From contig NZ_JARKMS010000002.1 of NCBI RefSeq assembly GCF_029350945.1, positions 218,145-282,144 of the forward strand: a stretch of 64,000 bases of DNA, given 5' to 3'. The notes beneath the pieces were generated by a model. That model had not been told where the DNA came from. It worked only from the letters and a program-made list of their open reading frames with translations, and searched no databases. Source of the stretch: Maribacter huludaoensis. GTDB lineage: Bacteria; Bacteroidota; Bacteroidia; Flavobacteriales; Flavobacteriaceae. The first letter of the stretch is position 1; the number at the start of each line of letters is the position of its first letter. Below, piece after piece: positions 9,802 through 19,179 of the stretch. A program made the position numbers and the translations under genes.

Positions 9802-10959
9802 TTAAACAGTAACGTTATGGTAAAAGTTCTCTATTTGATTTAAGATAGCTACTTTATCAAACAATTTTACTTGCTCTAATCCTTTTAAAATTAGAGTGTT
9901 TCGTTCTTCTTCGTTTAAGCGTAAAGTGCTTTCTATAACTTTGGCAGATTCGTTTGCCCAAAGTAATAATTTGTCGTTTTCAGGACAACGTTTAATATAA
10001 ACAGCGGCATTACCACCAACTTCGTTCATTGGGGCGTTATCTGTCGTTATAACTGGACAACCCGAAGCCATTGCCTCAGCTATAGGCCAGCCGAACCCTT
10101 CCATTAAAGAAGGAAATAAAAAGAGCTTTGCTCCTTGATATGCCTTAAGTAGAAAATCATTTTCTACCTCTGTTAAAAAATATATATTTTCCTTGTAAGG
10201 GGAGGAGTTATAAGTTTCTATTATTTCTAAAGATGGTTCGTAACCAATCATTAATAAAGGAAGTGTAAAGTTCGTTTGCTTTCTCCATGCTGTATAAAGA
10301 GCAATAACCCCGGTCCTATTTTTATAAAAACCATTTCCGCCAACATGTAGTAAATATCCTTCTTTCAAATCTAACTTAAGAAAGTCGCTAATATGTTTTC
10401 TTGCCTTTAAAATATTACCAGTTTTAAATAGTGGATCAATAGCATTATAGACTTGTTCAATTTTACAGCGTGGGGTATTCAAAAAGTGAAGGAGATCTCT
10501 TTTTGTTTGATTTGAAATACATATAAAATTTTCTGCTTTTGAAAATCCCTTAAAAATAGAACGTTGATATAGTTTTCCTGTCCAGCTAGTTGGGTTCTCT
10601 TTAATTAAGCCCAATGCAGACTTTAATGCTATAAAATCATGACAATGAATTACGACTTTTTTATTTTTTATATTGGGCATCCACATTCCCAATGCCTGGT
10701 CAATTAATACAAATAAAGTGTCAGGTGCTTGTTTTTTAGAATTACGTATTAGTATAAATGGAAAATATACAAAAGCGTCTATATAGCGCAACCACTTTTT
10801 AATAGTTTTATTTGTACTATATTTTGCAAAAAAATTCTTTGGTGCCCACACCTCGGTATCATAACCTAGTTCTTGAAAACCATTGTTCAAGAATTGAGTA
10901 TAGCGTGTCATGCTAAACCCTCTAAACTCTTCATGATGGGTTAGAAAAATAATTTTCAA
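9802..10959 (-). CDS. Glycosyltransferase, GT4 type
   Basis: This 385-residue GT-B glycosyltransferase has an intact EX7E motif in MEGFGWPIAEAMASG and a donor-domain opening at GYLLHVGGNGFYKNRTGVIAL. The N-terminal MKIIFLTHHEEFRGFSM carries the acceptor-side Rossmann strand. It resembles mannosyltransferases of the GT4 family, but the donor is not assignable. It is transcribed after the Wzy-like polymerase gene, with a 71-bp spacer. It should act in the cytoplasm on the undecaprenyl-linked repeat unit. Confidence 0.9.
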   Translation of the reverse strand: MKIIFLTHHEEFRGFSMTRYTQFLNNGFQELGYDTEVWAPKNFFAKYSTNKTIKKWLRYIDAFVYFPFILIRNSKKQAPDTLFVLIDQALGMWMPNIKNKKVVIHCHDFIALKSALGLIKENPTSWTGKLYQRSIFKGFSKAENFICISNQTKRDLLHFLNTPRCKIEQVYNAIDPLFKTGNILKARKHISDFLKLDLKEGYLLHVGGNGFYKNRTGVIALYTAWRKQTNFTLPLLMIGYEPSLEIIETYNSSPYKENIYFLTEVENDFLLKAYQGAKLFLFPSLMEGFGWPIAEAMASGCPVITTDNAPMNEVGGNAAVYIKRCPENDKLLLWANESAKVIESTLRLNEEERNTLILKGLEQVKLFDKVAILNQIENFYHNVTV

Positions 10960-11030
10960 ATTAAAATTTTTTTGAATTATTAGATAATTAAAACCTCAGT
11001 TTTAAAGCAATAAAATAAATATGATGCTAT

Positions 11031-12614
11031 CTAAATGTTTTTGGTTGTAACGGTTAACCTAGGGTTTGCTATCATGAATAACATTTTAACTATAAAAAAA
11101 ATGATTAAATAGGTAATAATATCCTGTAAATAGCCTCTGAGTAAGTAACTGATATTACCTGAGATACCGTTTGCATTTCTAAACATACCCAAAAAATTAA
11201 AAATACTCATGATTGCAAGTGGAGCATAAATAACAGTTTTTTTGCCATAATATATAAATGTGTTCAAAAACTTGAAAACTATAAAAAATACGACCGCTTG
11301 TATGATTAAATACCAATAACCAAATGTAGCTAAACCATCACCTAAATGACTGGTAACTCTATAACCACCCAAACTTCTACCAGATAATAAATCTCCTCTT
11401 GAAAACTCGTATAAAGACTTGTTGAAAGGAATACCAAATAATTTTAAAATTGGAGAAGGCAATAAACCAATTAAACTGGTTTGGAAAAAATCTAACATTT
11501 GTTTATTTCCGTAGCCCTTCTTTTCGGCTAAATACAACGTTTCATCTGTTATTCGCATATTGGCATATCTAGCCAGCATAAAATTATCTACGTACTCTTC
11601 TGACCAGTTTTGATGATAATTTGTTAGTGGTTTATATTCTTTTTTATTTTTTTTCTCTTTTAAACGGTTCATTAAGCTTTCATTTTGTAAAGTTTCAATG
11701 GTTTGTTCAAATGCTTTTATTTTATCGGCATTATTCCTTTGTTCGGCATCGTACAGCATGACATCTCTGGTATGTAACATTGCCGTTGATAAGTTGCTAA
11801 GAAAGTTTAAAGAAATTAATATTAAAAAACCGCCTACAATAAATTTTAATGGACTTGTTAATTTTGTAATATTTATATTCTTAAATATAACATGCAAAAA
11901 GAACAATAGCCCCATGGTACCAAAAGGCGTAATAATTAGATGTCTTTTGTTAGAAGCTACATTTAAGGTGATTACCAAAATGGTATACACCCAAACTAAT
12001 TTTGTTTTTCTGTATTTTAATCTTATTAAATCTGGAAATAATAGACAAATAGGGGCAAACATTAAATATTCTAGACCTATTAGAAATTTTCCGGAAACAT
12101 CACCGTATTCAACACCTCCCTTACTTAAATTATAAGCTTTAATTACAAAACCAATTAAGCCCATTGCCCAAATAATTGGCGGGTTAATTTCGTAAAATTT
12201 AAACTTGTCCAAGGTCTTTTGTATAAGGTTATTTTTAATTGTAGCCTTATGAGGGTTACATGCAAAATAGAAAGCAATGGAAGAAATTAGGAACAATATG
12301 GTTTCGCCAATAAAAGTTTGATAAGGTCTTTCAAATCCGTAGGTAATAGGCTTGCCTTCCGCCAATGTCGCTATAAGGGGTAGAAAGCGATACATGAACA
12401 TTGAAAGGTACATGAGAAAAGCAAATGGAAATAATTTTATGTAAACTACTTTAAAAAAATAAGAAAATACCATGTAGCTAATGACTGCCATGACACAACC
12501 AAAAAAGTTAGGTATGCTAGGAAAAAATACTAATTCACCAATGACCCCAATTACTAAAATTACTTTTAGTATTAGGTTTATTTGACGAATGCTATGGTTT
12601 TCTGACTTGATCAT
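11031..12614 (-). CDS. Wzy-like oligosaccharide repeat-unit polymerase
   Basis: This is a 527-residue integral membrane protein with about ten to twelve hydrophobic segments. A long hydrophilic part, about residues 280-390, is rich in Lys and Glu (RLKEKKNKKEYKPL) and lies between membrane segments, as expected of the large periplasmic loop of O-antigen or capsule polymerases. Wzy proteins share little sequence, so the call rests on topology, size and position between the flippase and a glycosyltransferase. It would join lipid-linked repeat units on the periplasmic face of the inner membrane. Another polytopic enzyme of the locus is possible but less likely, because no other polymerase candidate is present. 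Confidence 0.78.
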   Translation of the reverse strand: MIKSENHSIRQINLILKVILVIGVIGELVFFPSIPNFFGCVMAVISYMVFSYFFKVVYIKLFPFAFLMYLSMFMYRFLPLIATLAEGKPITYGFERPYQTFIGETILFLISSIAFYFACNPHKATIKNNLIQKTLDKFKFYEINPPIIWAMGLIGFVIKAYNLSKGGVEYGDVSGKFLIGLEYLMFAPICLLFPDLIRLKYRKTKLVWVYTILVITLNVASNKRHLIITPFGTMGLLFFLHVIFKNINITKLTSPLKFIVGGFLILISLNFLSNLSTAMLHTRDVMLYDAEQRNNADKIKAFEQTIETLQNESLMNRLKEKKNKKEYKPLTNYHQNWSEEYVDNFMLARYANMRITDETLYLAEKKGYGNKQMLDFFQTSLIGLLPSPILKLFGIPFNKSLYEFSRGDLLSGRSLGGYRVTSHLGDGLATFGYWYLIIQAVVFFIVFKFLNTFIYYGKKTVIYAPLAIMSIFNFLGMFRNANGISGNISYLLRGYLQDIITYLIIFFIVKMLFMIANPRLTVTTKNI

Positions 12615-12662
12615 GACTTAATAGTAACTTTCAAAACTTTATGAGAATCTTGAAAAGAACTT

Positions 12663-14036
12663 TTATTTTCTTATGCTATCTAGTTTTGTTTTAATTTGAT
12701 GATTTAGCAATGTAAAATCTGAAATGCCATGTCTAAATAAATCTCCTAAGGTCATTTGCATTAATTTACAACCAAGCGGTAGTATTAGAACAACCAAAAA
12801 GATATCTAACGTTAGAGCTCCTAAAGCCGCACCCACCAAGCCTAAATAGGTTGAGAATACATACGTAAAAGCTACTGATAGTATGGCGCCGATAATACCG
12901 TAAACACCCATTTTTTTAGGTTGGTTAACTGCCCTAAATATCATTTCTGCACTATACCATAAGGCGTTAAAAATTAAACCTGATATACTTACGTACCACA
13001 TTGCTAAAGGCAAGTCCAGCTCATTTTTTGTCCACAGGTTATAAAACCACGGACCAAATATTGCCAATAGTATACAGCCAATAATGGATAATAAGAAAAC
13101 ACCTAAAATGGATATGCGAAATATTTTTCTTGCTGTTTCCCATTGGTTCTTGCCAATATAGTATTGCAATTCTGGAAAAACAGTAGGTTCAACTAAATAT
13201 AAAAATTGATTGAACGATCTGCTCAAAGTTCTAACGGTATTGAAAATAGCTACCGCTTCTGGACCTAGAACAATTCTTACTACAAAGGTGGTTCCTTGAA
13301 AATATATGATTTGCCAAACCGGTAGCATTAAATAACTGAGTCCTTTGGTGGTAATTTCCTTTAGTATGATTTTATCGTTAACACCATGATGTGTTTTAAA
13401 AAGACCAATAACTTTTTTTCCCTTTATACCATAAAAAATGATAAACAATAAGGTTACTATGAACTGTGATACTGCAAATTCTATAACTCCGTAACCTAAT
13501 ATCAGAACTAACAACCCTGTGCCAATTAAAAATGCTGATTTTGTGGTAATTAAATTGATACTTAAAGCAGCTTTTTGTGCAGCTCTGTAATAAGACTCCA
13601 TTAGCTGTAGGTAGAACATAAGTAATTGAGCAACGATCATAAACGAAACTGCAACAATGGCATCGGTCTTGTCAATTAAAGATTTTTCAAATACACCAAA
13701 ATAAGCTAACACCAATATTGACAATGCACTGATAAGAATAGCTACGCAAACCATGATAGTTATGATGTAGAAGCCAGTTTTACTAATATCAGCGGCTTTC
13801 TGCTTATTACCTTCCGCATATGTCAAAACAAAGCTGTTACCCGCAGCAGATCCAAAACCAAGGTTTGAAAAAGCCATGACACTTGGTATTATTGTTAGCG
13901 TTAACCATTCTCCATAATATGCGGCTCCCCAAGCTGTAATAAAAAACGGAACTAAGAATAATTGTTCAACAACCCTTACTACTTTCTGTAGAATAGAGGC
14001 AAGACCATTATTTAGAATCCTTTTTTGTAAAGACAT
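12663..14036 (-). CDS. Wzx-like polysaccharide flippase (MATE/MOP superfamily)
   Basis: This 457-residue polytopic membrane protein has about twelve to fourteen predicted hydrophobic helices. Its N-terminal LASILQKVVRVVEQLFLVPFF followed by WGAAYYGEWLTL is typical of the PST/Wzx branch of the MOP superfamily. It would flip undecaprenyl-pyrophosphate-linked repeat units from the cytoplasmic to the periplasmic leaflet. It sits between the Wzc-like gene (47 bp upstream) and the Wzy-like gene (48 bp downstream), an order that fits a Wzx/Wzy-dependent pathway. Length is normal. Confidence 0.9.
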   Translation of the reverse strand: MSLQKRILNNGLASILQKVVRVVEQLFLVPFFITAWGAAYYGEWLTLTIIPSVMAFSNLGFGSAAGNSFVLTYAEGNKQKAADISKTGFYIITIMVCVAILISALSILVLAYFGVFEKSLIDKTDAIVAVSFMIVAQLLMFYLQLMESYYRAAQKAALSINLITTKSAFLIGTGLLVLILGYGVIEFAVSQFIVTLLFIIFYGIKGKKVIGLFKTHHGVNDKIILKEITTKGLSYLMLPVWQIIYFQGTTFVVRIVLGPEAVAIFNTVRTLSRSFNQFLYLVEPTVFPELQYYIGKNQWETARKIFRISILGVFLLSIIGCILLAIFGPWFYNLWTKNELDLPLAMWYVSISGLIFNALWYSAEMIFRAVNQPKKMGVYGIIGAILSVAFTYVFSTYLGLVGAALGALTLDIFLVVLILPLGCKLMQMTLGDLFRHGISDFTLLNHQIKTKLDSIRK

Positions 14037-14083
14037 GTAGTGCTTTTGGTTATTGGAACATTAAAAAGTTTACCTCCAAAAAA

Positions 14084-16378
14084 TTACATATAAGTTTCTT
14101 TGGGTTCCGTATCATTCAATAAAACCATGCAATTTTTAAGTTTGGAATTTTGGTGAATGTTTTCTACGATACTTAAGTGTTCTTTTTTGGTGAAATTTTC
14201 ACGTACTACATATATGGTACTATCTATAAAAGGGTTTAGGGCGTACGCATCTGACACAAGCCCTATGGGTGCGGTGTCAATAATGATTCTATCAAAATCT
14301 TGTTTTAGTTCATTAATTAGAATACCAACACGTTCATGCATTACCAACGTACTAATTTGACCGATTACTTTACCAGAGCCCATAATATGAAGATTTTCAA
14401 TATTACTATACGTTTGAAGTAACGGTTCTTTATCTATTCCCTTTTTTATAATGAAATCTGTAATACCATTTTTTTCATCTAAATTAAAGTAGCTCATTAA
14501 AGAAGGCTGCCTTAAATCAAATGATAATAAAGCTACTTTTTCACCTACCGAAGCTAGCGATAGCGCAAAATTTGCGGCAATAAATGTTTTTCCCTCGCCT
14601 TTTACCGAAGAGGTTATCATTATAGTTTTATTGGATGCATCTTTTATTAGGTAATCTATATTAAAGCGTAATAATCTAAATAATTCCAGGGTAGGGGATT
14701 GTTCTTCACCCTCTTCTTCTTTGGTCAGAATTAGCTTGGAATCTTTATTTTTTGAAATTTCTCCTACTAAAGGTGCGTTGGTCAACTGCTTAATGTCGTC
14801 TGCAGAAGTGATATTGGTATTAAAGGTATTTTTGAAATAAATAATGGATACCGGTAGAAAAAGACCTAGTAATAAACCGGCTAAATATGTTAACTTTTTG
14901 TTCGGACTAATAGGATATATCCCCGCTTTTGGTCTGTTGACAACTCTTGTAGAAGATGCAGGTGCCGCTAACGATAAAACTTCTTCTTCTCTTTTTTGAA
15001 GTAGATATAGATATAGCCCTTCTTTGGTACTTTTATCTCGGCTAATATCTAATAACTGTTTTTCCATACCGGGTACTCTTGCCAATTGAGCATCATATCT
15101 ATTTGCATTGTCTTGTAAGTTGCGCTTTGCCAATAAGAGTCCGTTTTTTGAACTTTGTACATTTTGTAATATTGATTTGCGCAGGTTTGTAAGGTTGGCA
15201 TCAAGCTTTACGATCATTGGATTAGAAGTAACAGCCGATTGTGATAAATTTTGTCGTTCTACTAAGGTAGAATTATACGTGCTAATTTGATCGGTAAGTG
15301 TTCTGTCGTTAATAGAAAATCCTCCACCAATAGAATTTTCAATGGTACCGTTTAGTAGTGTCTGTTCTATTTGGCTTAAAATGTTTATTTGACTTTGATA
15401 GTCAGAGGCTTTTTCCTTGTAATCATTGGCTTGCTGTATATAGGTGTCCGCATTACTTGCAACATCTGTAACAACGTTTTTAGTTTTAAAATCAACTACG
15501 GATTTTTCTACATTTTCAATTTCACCTGATAATAATTTTAAACGATTATCAATAATTTTGATGGTGTTTTCAGCTAATTCATTCTCATATTTAATTGTTT
15601 TCTCAATATAAGTATCAATCAATTTTGAAAGAATGTCTTCTCCCTTTGTTTTATGTGAAGAAACAAAGGTCATTCTAAGCAGACTCCCGGTATCATTGTC
15701 AGGATATACACTAAGGTTTTTTAGATAATCACTTACCAGAATTTCTTTGTCTGTTAAAACAAAAGTCATAGGGTCAAATTCAGTAATACTTTTTACTTCT
15801 GGCTTTTTCAAAATAGTGATTGTACCATACTTGGTGGTTACAGTTTCACCAAAAGCATGTGTGCTGCTTATTTCTTGTTTTTCGTATTCAGTTTTTAATT
15901 GGTAAGAGATTTCATCGATAAAAACTAAATCAATAAATAGATCATAAGGTACAACGTCTGCATTTTCGTCTACCAAGATTTGTACCGGTACATCTTCACC
16001 GTAAATTTCTACATCCTTTATCTTTCCTTTATGATAAAAATTAATATTGAAAAAATTATCTGTAATGACCTCTTCCATGATGCCTGAAGAAGTAATTATT
16101 CCAATTTCATCCTCTAAACTTTGCGTAGTTTTAATAAGACCAAAATCTCGAAATCCTTCAATGTCTCCCGTGTTCTTGCCTGAACTTATATTTTTTAAGA
16201 AAATAGTACTATTGATCTCATATTGATTTTGAGACCAATATCTTAAATACAAAAAAACAATGGCCAAGCACATAATGATTGACAGGGTAATTAAAAGCCA
16301 ATGTTTGGAATAAGATTTAAATACTTGCCCTAAATTTTTATTCTCAGAGGAATTTAAATCAAAATTAATGTCGTTCAT
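14084..16378 (-). CDS. Wzc-like polysaccharide co-polymerase / BY-kinase
   Basis: This 764-residue protein has an N-terminal Wzz domain with a transmembrane helix around residues 27-48, and a long periplasmic coiled-coil section around 260-450. A second helix lies near 500-520 (TYLAGLLLGLFLPVSIIYF), and a cytoplasmic P-loop kinase domain starts with Walker A SSVKGEGKT at about 590. Walker A' reads LLSFDLRQP, with Ser in place of the first Asp, and Walker B is IIIDTAP. The protein ends LLNDTEPKETYM, so it lacks the C-terminal tyrosine cluster of Wzc and has only a penultimate Tyr. It should control chain length and export together with Wza, which is not in the window. It follows the initiating transferase in the operon after 155 bp. 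Confidence 0.9.
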   Translation of the reverse strand: MNDINFDLNSSENKNLGQVFKSYSKHWLLITLSIIMCLAIVFLYLRYWSQNQYEINSTIFLKNISSGKNTGDIEGFRDFGLIKTTQSLEDEIGIITSSGIMEEVITDNFFNINFYHKGKIKDVEIYGEDVPVQILVDENADVVPYDLFIDLVFIDEISYQLKTEYEKQEISSTHAFGETVTTKYGTITILKKPEVKSITEFDPMTFVLTDKEILVSDYLKNLSVYPDNDTGSLLRMTFVSSHKTKGEDILSKLIDTYIEKTIKYENELAENTIKIIDNRLKLLSGEIENVEKSVVDFKTKNVVTDVASNADTYIQQANDYKEKASDYQSQINILSQIEQTLLNGTIENSIGGGFSINDRTLTDQISTYNSTLVERQNLSQSAVTSNPMIVKLDANLTNLRKSILQNVQSSKNGLLLAKRNLQDNANRYDAQLARVPGMEKQLLDISRDKSTKEGLYLYLLQKREEEVLSLAAPASSTRVVNRPKAGIYPISPNKKLTYLAGLLLGLFLPVSIIYFKNTFNTNITSADDIKQLTNAPLVGEISKNKDSKLILTKEEEGEEQSPTLELFRLLRFNIDYLIKDASNKTIMITSSVKGEGKTFIAANFALSLASVGEKVALLSFDLRQPSLMSYFNLDEKNGITDFIIKKGIDKEPLLQTYSNIENLHIMGSGKVIGQISTLVMHERVGILINELKQDFDRIIIDTAPIGLVSDAYALNPFIDSTIYVVRENFTKKEHLSIVENIHQNSKLKNCMVLLNDTEPKETYM

Positions 16379-16533
16379 TTTTGTGGATATATCTTTTATT
16401 GTTTATTGCTAAAAGTAAACCATAAATAATTGAGGTTTAAACTTTTAGTAATTGCTTCGTTTTTGCTTCGTAAATTTTAAAACATTACTCAACTACTAAT
16501 TGCAAATAAATGTACTGAAGTTTTTTGTTTGTA

Positions 16534-17877
16534 TTAATACGCCTTTTTATCATTAAAGAAAATATTGGTAACAGTACGTATTATTATTTGAACATCAAAT
16601 AAAATGGACCATTTCTCCATGTAAAAAATATCGTACCGTACCCTATTTACAATGTCTGACTTGTGTATAATTTCGCCTCTATAGCCTTTAACCTGGGCAA
16701 GCCCTGTAATGCCCGGTTTTAAGAAATGACGTACTAGATATTTTTCTACAGAAGTTTCATATTGCTTGGTATGTACTTCCATATGCGGTCTTGGACCCAC
16801 AATGCTCATGTCTCCTTTAAGTACGTTAAAAAACTGTGGTAGTTCATCAATACTGGTCTTTCTTAGAATTCTACCTAGCCTGGTAATACGCATGTCATTC
16901 TTTGTGGCCATTTTAGTGTCACTATCGGCGTTTTTTGCCATGGATCTAAATTTGTAGCACCAAAAGGTGTTCTTGTTGACCCCATGTCTCTTTTGTTTAA
17001 AGAACAGTGGTCCTTTAGAATCTAGTTTCATTAGAATGTATACCAACGGTGTTAACCATGACAACACAAAAATGATGGCAAATAAAGAAAATAGAATATC
17101 AAAAATTCGTTTAATTAGATTGGAGTATTCCAAATCTAATGGCGATGCCCTTAAATTTAATACGGGCACGGAATCATACAGTTCTATGGACATGGCCCTG
17201 GAAAACAACTCTTTATTATCCGGTATAATTTTAATTTTTTTTAAACTGTTGTCCGCAATGTTCATAAGGTGTTTGATCTCATCTTTACTTAGACGAGAGG
17301 CCAGGCAGTAAACTTCTTCCACATTGTTCTTAAAGATATAGTTGTAGCTACTTTCTATAGTGCCTAAATAGGTAGGGCTGGTAGAGGGCGTATTATCAAA
17401 ATAGCCCATGTATTTATACCCATATTCCGGAATATCAAAAATGCGTCTTATTTTCTTGAGGTTTTTATCTCTACCTATGACCACCGCCCTGGTAGAAACA
17501 TATTGCTTACGGCGAATAAAATTTCTGCTCCAATAAAAGAGAATTCTAAATAGAATAAACAGTACACAGATAATAAAATAAACGAACAGCAAATATATGC
17601 CTGTATAAGCATGGGCCAGGAACGCAAAAGAGCTAAAATATATTAATCCGTACAATAGGATCAATGTTAAAAAGCTTTTAAGATTGACCTTAAAGCTCTC
17701 TCTACGAGCAGTAGGGTAAAAGTCTATACTATAGGTGACTATGAACCAAGAAATATTATAATATAAAATGCTATATATATTGGTATAGGTTACCGGTGTA
17801 AAAATATATAGGGCAATATTAATTATTAATATATGTGCTATAAACGATAAGGGTATGACAAAAAATGATTTTTTCAT
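16534..17877 (-). CDS. Initiating polyprenyl glycosylphosphotransferase (WcaJ-type sugar transferase)
   Basis: This 447-residue membrane enzyme has about four N-terminal transmembrane helices, a central nucleotide-binding-like region, a fifth hydrophobic hairpin (RIFDILFSLFAIIFVLSW) and a C-terminal bacterial sugar transferase domain. Diagnostic motifs are QKRHGVNKNTFWCYKFRSM, DELPQFFNVLKGDMS and IVGPRPH. It transfers a sugar-1-phosphate, often glucose or galactose, from its UDP carrier to undecaprenyl phosphate, the first step of repeat-unit assembly. It is the first structural gene of the operon after the 577-bp leader, as expected for the committing enzyme. The sugar is not predictable. 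Confidence 0.93.
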   Translation of the reverse strand: MKKSFFVIPLSFIAHILIINIALYIFTPVTYTNIYSILYYNISWFIVTYSIDFYPTARRESFKVNLKSFLTLILLYGLIYFSSFAFLAHAYTGIYLLFVYFIICVLFILFRILFYWSRNFIRRKQYVSTRAVVIGRDKNLKKIRRIFDIPEYGYKYMGYFDNTPSTSPTYLGTIESSYNYIFKNNVEEVYCLASRLSKDEIKHLMNIADNSLKKIKIIPDNKELFSRAMSIELYDSVPVLNLRASPLDLEYSNLIKRIFDILFSLFAIIFVLSWLTPLVYILMKLDSKGPLFFKQKRHGVNKNTFWCYKFRSMAKNADSDTKMATKNDMRITRLGRILRKTSIDELPQFFNVLKGDMSIVGPRPHMEVHTKQYETSVEKYLVRHFLKPGITGLAQVKGYRGEIIHKSDIVNRVRYDIFYMEKWSILFDVQIIIRTVTNIFFNDKKAY

Positions 17878-18454
17878 TACACTTTTTTGTTACGGTTTGG
17901 TCATGTTAAATTAGAGAATTCAATGATTTAAAAACCTTTTATATATAGGTTTTTGTTTAACAGTTAATTGTCCGGAAACTACTAACCCTATAAGTTTTTT
18001 AAGAAGTACGGAGCGGTTTATTTTTAAAATTTAGCGTAGCGCTCCGCGCGGTCAGCCACATAATTACGGTCTAACACAAGGTGAAAAGTTATGAAAACAG
18101 AGCTCACCCAGAACTCTTTAAAAATTTACGGGGGAGGGAATTTACTTAAACAAACATAGGAAGCTATTTCCTACATTCCAAAATTTAATGTTAACGAATC
18201 AATAAATTATGAATAACCTAATTTAATGTAAAATTAAAGTGGTTATTTATAGAAATGGGTACCTGTAATTATTACCTTCTAATATGAATTGCCAAATTAT
18301 AAGGAGATTAGTGACGGATAATCTTACAATGGCGGTGATTTATATTAAAATCGGTAAGAATGAGTAGCTAAAAAAGGTGTTTTAAGTAAATTGTTCAGCA
18401 ATTATGCAAAGTAAAATGCAGGCTATTAATGAAAATTTATTTCTAGGAGCTTAT
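17878..18454 (-). promoter_or_regulatory. Long structured leader between the UpxY-like gene and the polysaccharide operon
   Basis: This 577-bp stretch has no credible gene. Read on the minus strand, it carries a series of inverted repeats between the antiterminator gene and the first biosynthetic gene: TAGGAA/TTCCTA at 18157-18173, CGGAGCG/CGCTCCG at 18009-18046, and AAAAACCT/AGGTTTTT at 17930-17954. In Bacteroides, UpxY proteins act on untranslated leaders of capsule operons to prevent premature termination; a similar role here is inferred from gene order and leader length. I could not assign a confident promoter within it. Confidence 0.55.
17930..17954 (-). terminator. Terminator-like hairpin in the operon leader (possible attenuator)
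   Basis: The minus strand forms an 8-bp stem AAAAACCT/AGGTTTTT with a 9-nt loop, and the 3' arm itself provides a U-tract followed by AAATC. It lies about 53 nt before the start of the first biosynthetic gene. Only two pairs are G-C, so it would be weak on its own. Its position makes it a candidate site for processive antitermination by the neighbouring NusG paralogue. Confidence 0.4.
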
Positions 18455-18934
18455 TTAGGCAAGATCTTTGATCTTCATATTAAGAACTACACCCATACCT
18501 TCTAAAATTAATCTGACCCTTGTTTTTCCTATTTCAATAATCTGGGCTTTCTTATCCTTTAAAGCACCATATTTAATAGCTACCTTATCGCCAGATTCTA
18601 GCTTGGTCAAACTATAATTTTCAACGGTGTCGTCAGTCAACCATTTTTTTAAGGTTTCCATTTCAATATCTCGTACAACGGCCGGTTTTCCTAACCAGTA
18701 CAAATACCGTACAACTCCCGGTACATCAAAAACACGTTGTCTTTCCCCTTCAGATATGTTTATGAATACATAAGACTTAAATAAAGGTGCTTCAATAGTT
18801 TTTTTTCTATCGCTCCATTGCTTTACTTCTTTGATCATGGGGCAATATACTTCTACCTGAAGTGCAGATAACCTTTGGGCTACCTTCTTTTCATTTTTAG
18901 GCTTAACATAAAGTACGTACCAATTTTTGGTCAT
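18455..18934 (-). CDS. UpxY/RfaH-like specialised NusG transcription antiterminator
   Basis: This 159-residue NusG-family protein has an NGN domain from about residue 4 (WYVLYVKPKNEKKVAQRL) to 100, including the RNA-polymerase-binding PLFKSYVFI core, and a C-terminal KOW domain (SGDKVAIKYGALKDKKAQI) at about 115-155. It is shorter than housekeeping NusG of Bacteroidota, which is about 180-200 residues. Its place directly upstream of a polysaccharide operon on the same strand is the hallmark of UpxY-type, locus-specific antiterminators. It should bind paused RNA polymerase and promote transcription through the long operon. No UpxZ-like partner gene is present. Confidence 0.92.
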   Translation of the reverse strand: MTKNWYVLYVKPKNEKKVAQRLSALQVEVYCPMIKEVKQWSDRKKTIEAPLFKSYVFINISEGERQRVFDVPGVVRYLYWLGKPAVVRDIEMETLKKWLTDDTVENYSLTKLESGDKVAIKYGALKDKKAQIIEIGKTRVRLILEGMGVVLNMKIKDLA

Positions 18935-19137
18935 AGGGTGTAAAAGTAGATTACGTAATAAGGTAACACTCTTTTTAGTTTTCTAGTATTTAGGGGTGCC
19001 TTAAAATGTGAATATCATAAGTATTTTTTTAATCGATGCGCTTAAGAGATTGCTATTCTGCTACTTGAACATTTTATAGTTAGTATTGAAAAAAATTTTA
19101 TTGTAAGAAAAAGATTACTTATATTATACTATTATCA

Positions 19138-19162
19138 GGTTTAGGTCGTTTTATACTAAACC
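19138..19162. promoter_or_regulatory. Perfect 7-bp inverted repeat ahead of a small ORF
   Basis: GGTTTAG at 19138-19144 and CTAAACC at 19156-19162 are separated by 11 nt and end 17 nt before the ATG at 19180. This could be a dyad operator or an mRNA hairpin affecting initiation. No regulator can be assigned. Confidence 0.3.
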
Positions 19163-19179
19163 CAAAATCTTATCGCCTT

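Noticed and set aside
11698-12135. 145-codon frame antisense to the polymerase gene
   Set aside because: Antisense to a long membrane protein; hydrophobic composition is expected from the complementary strand.
18001-18050. CGGAGCG/CGCTCCG repeat as a JUMPstart/ops element
   Set aside because: The sequence does not contain the enterobacterial ops core GGCGGTAG in a matching context; only a generic inverted repeat is supported.
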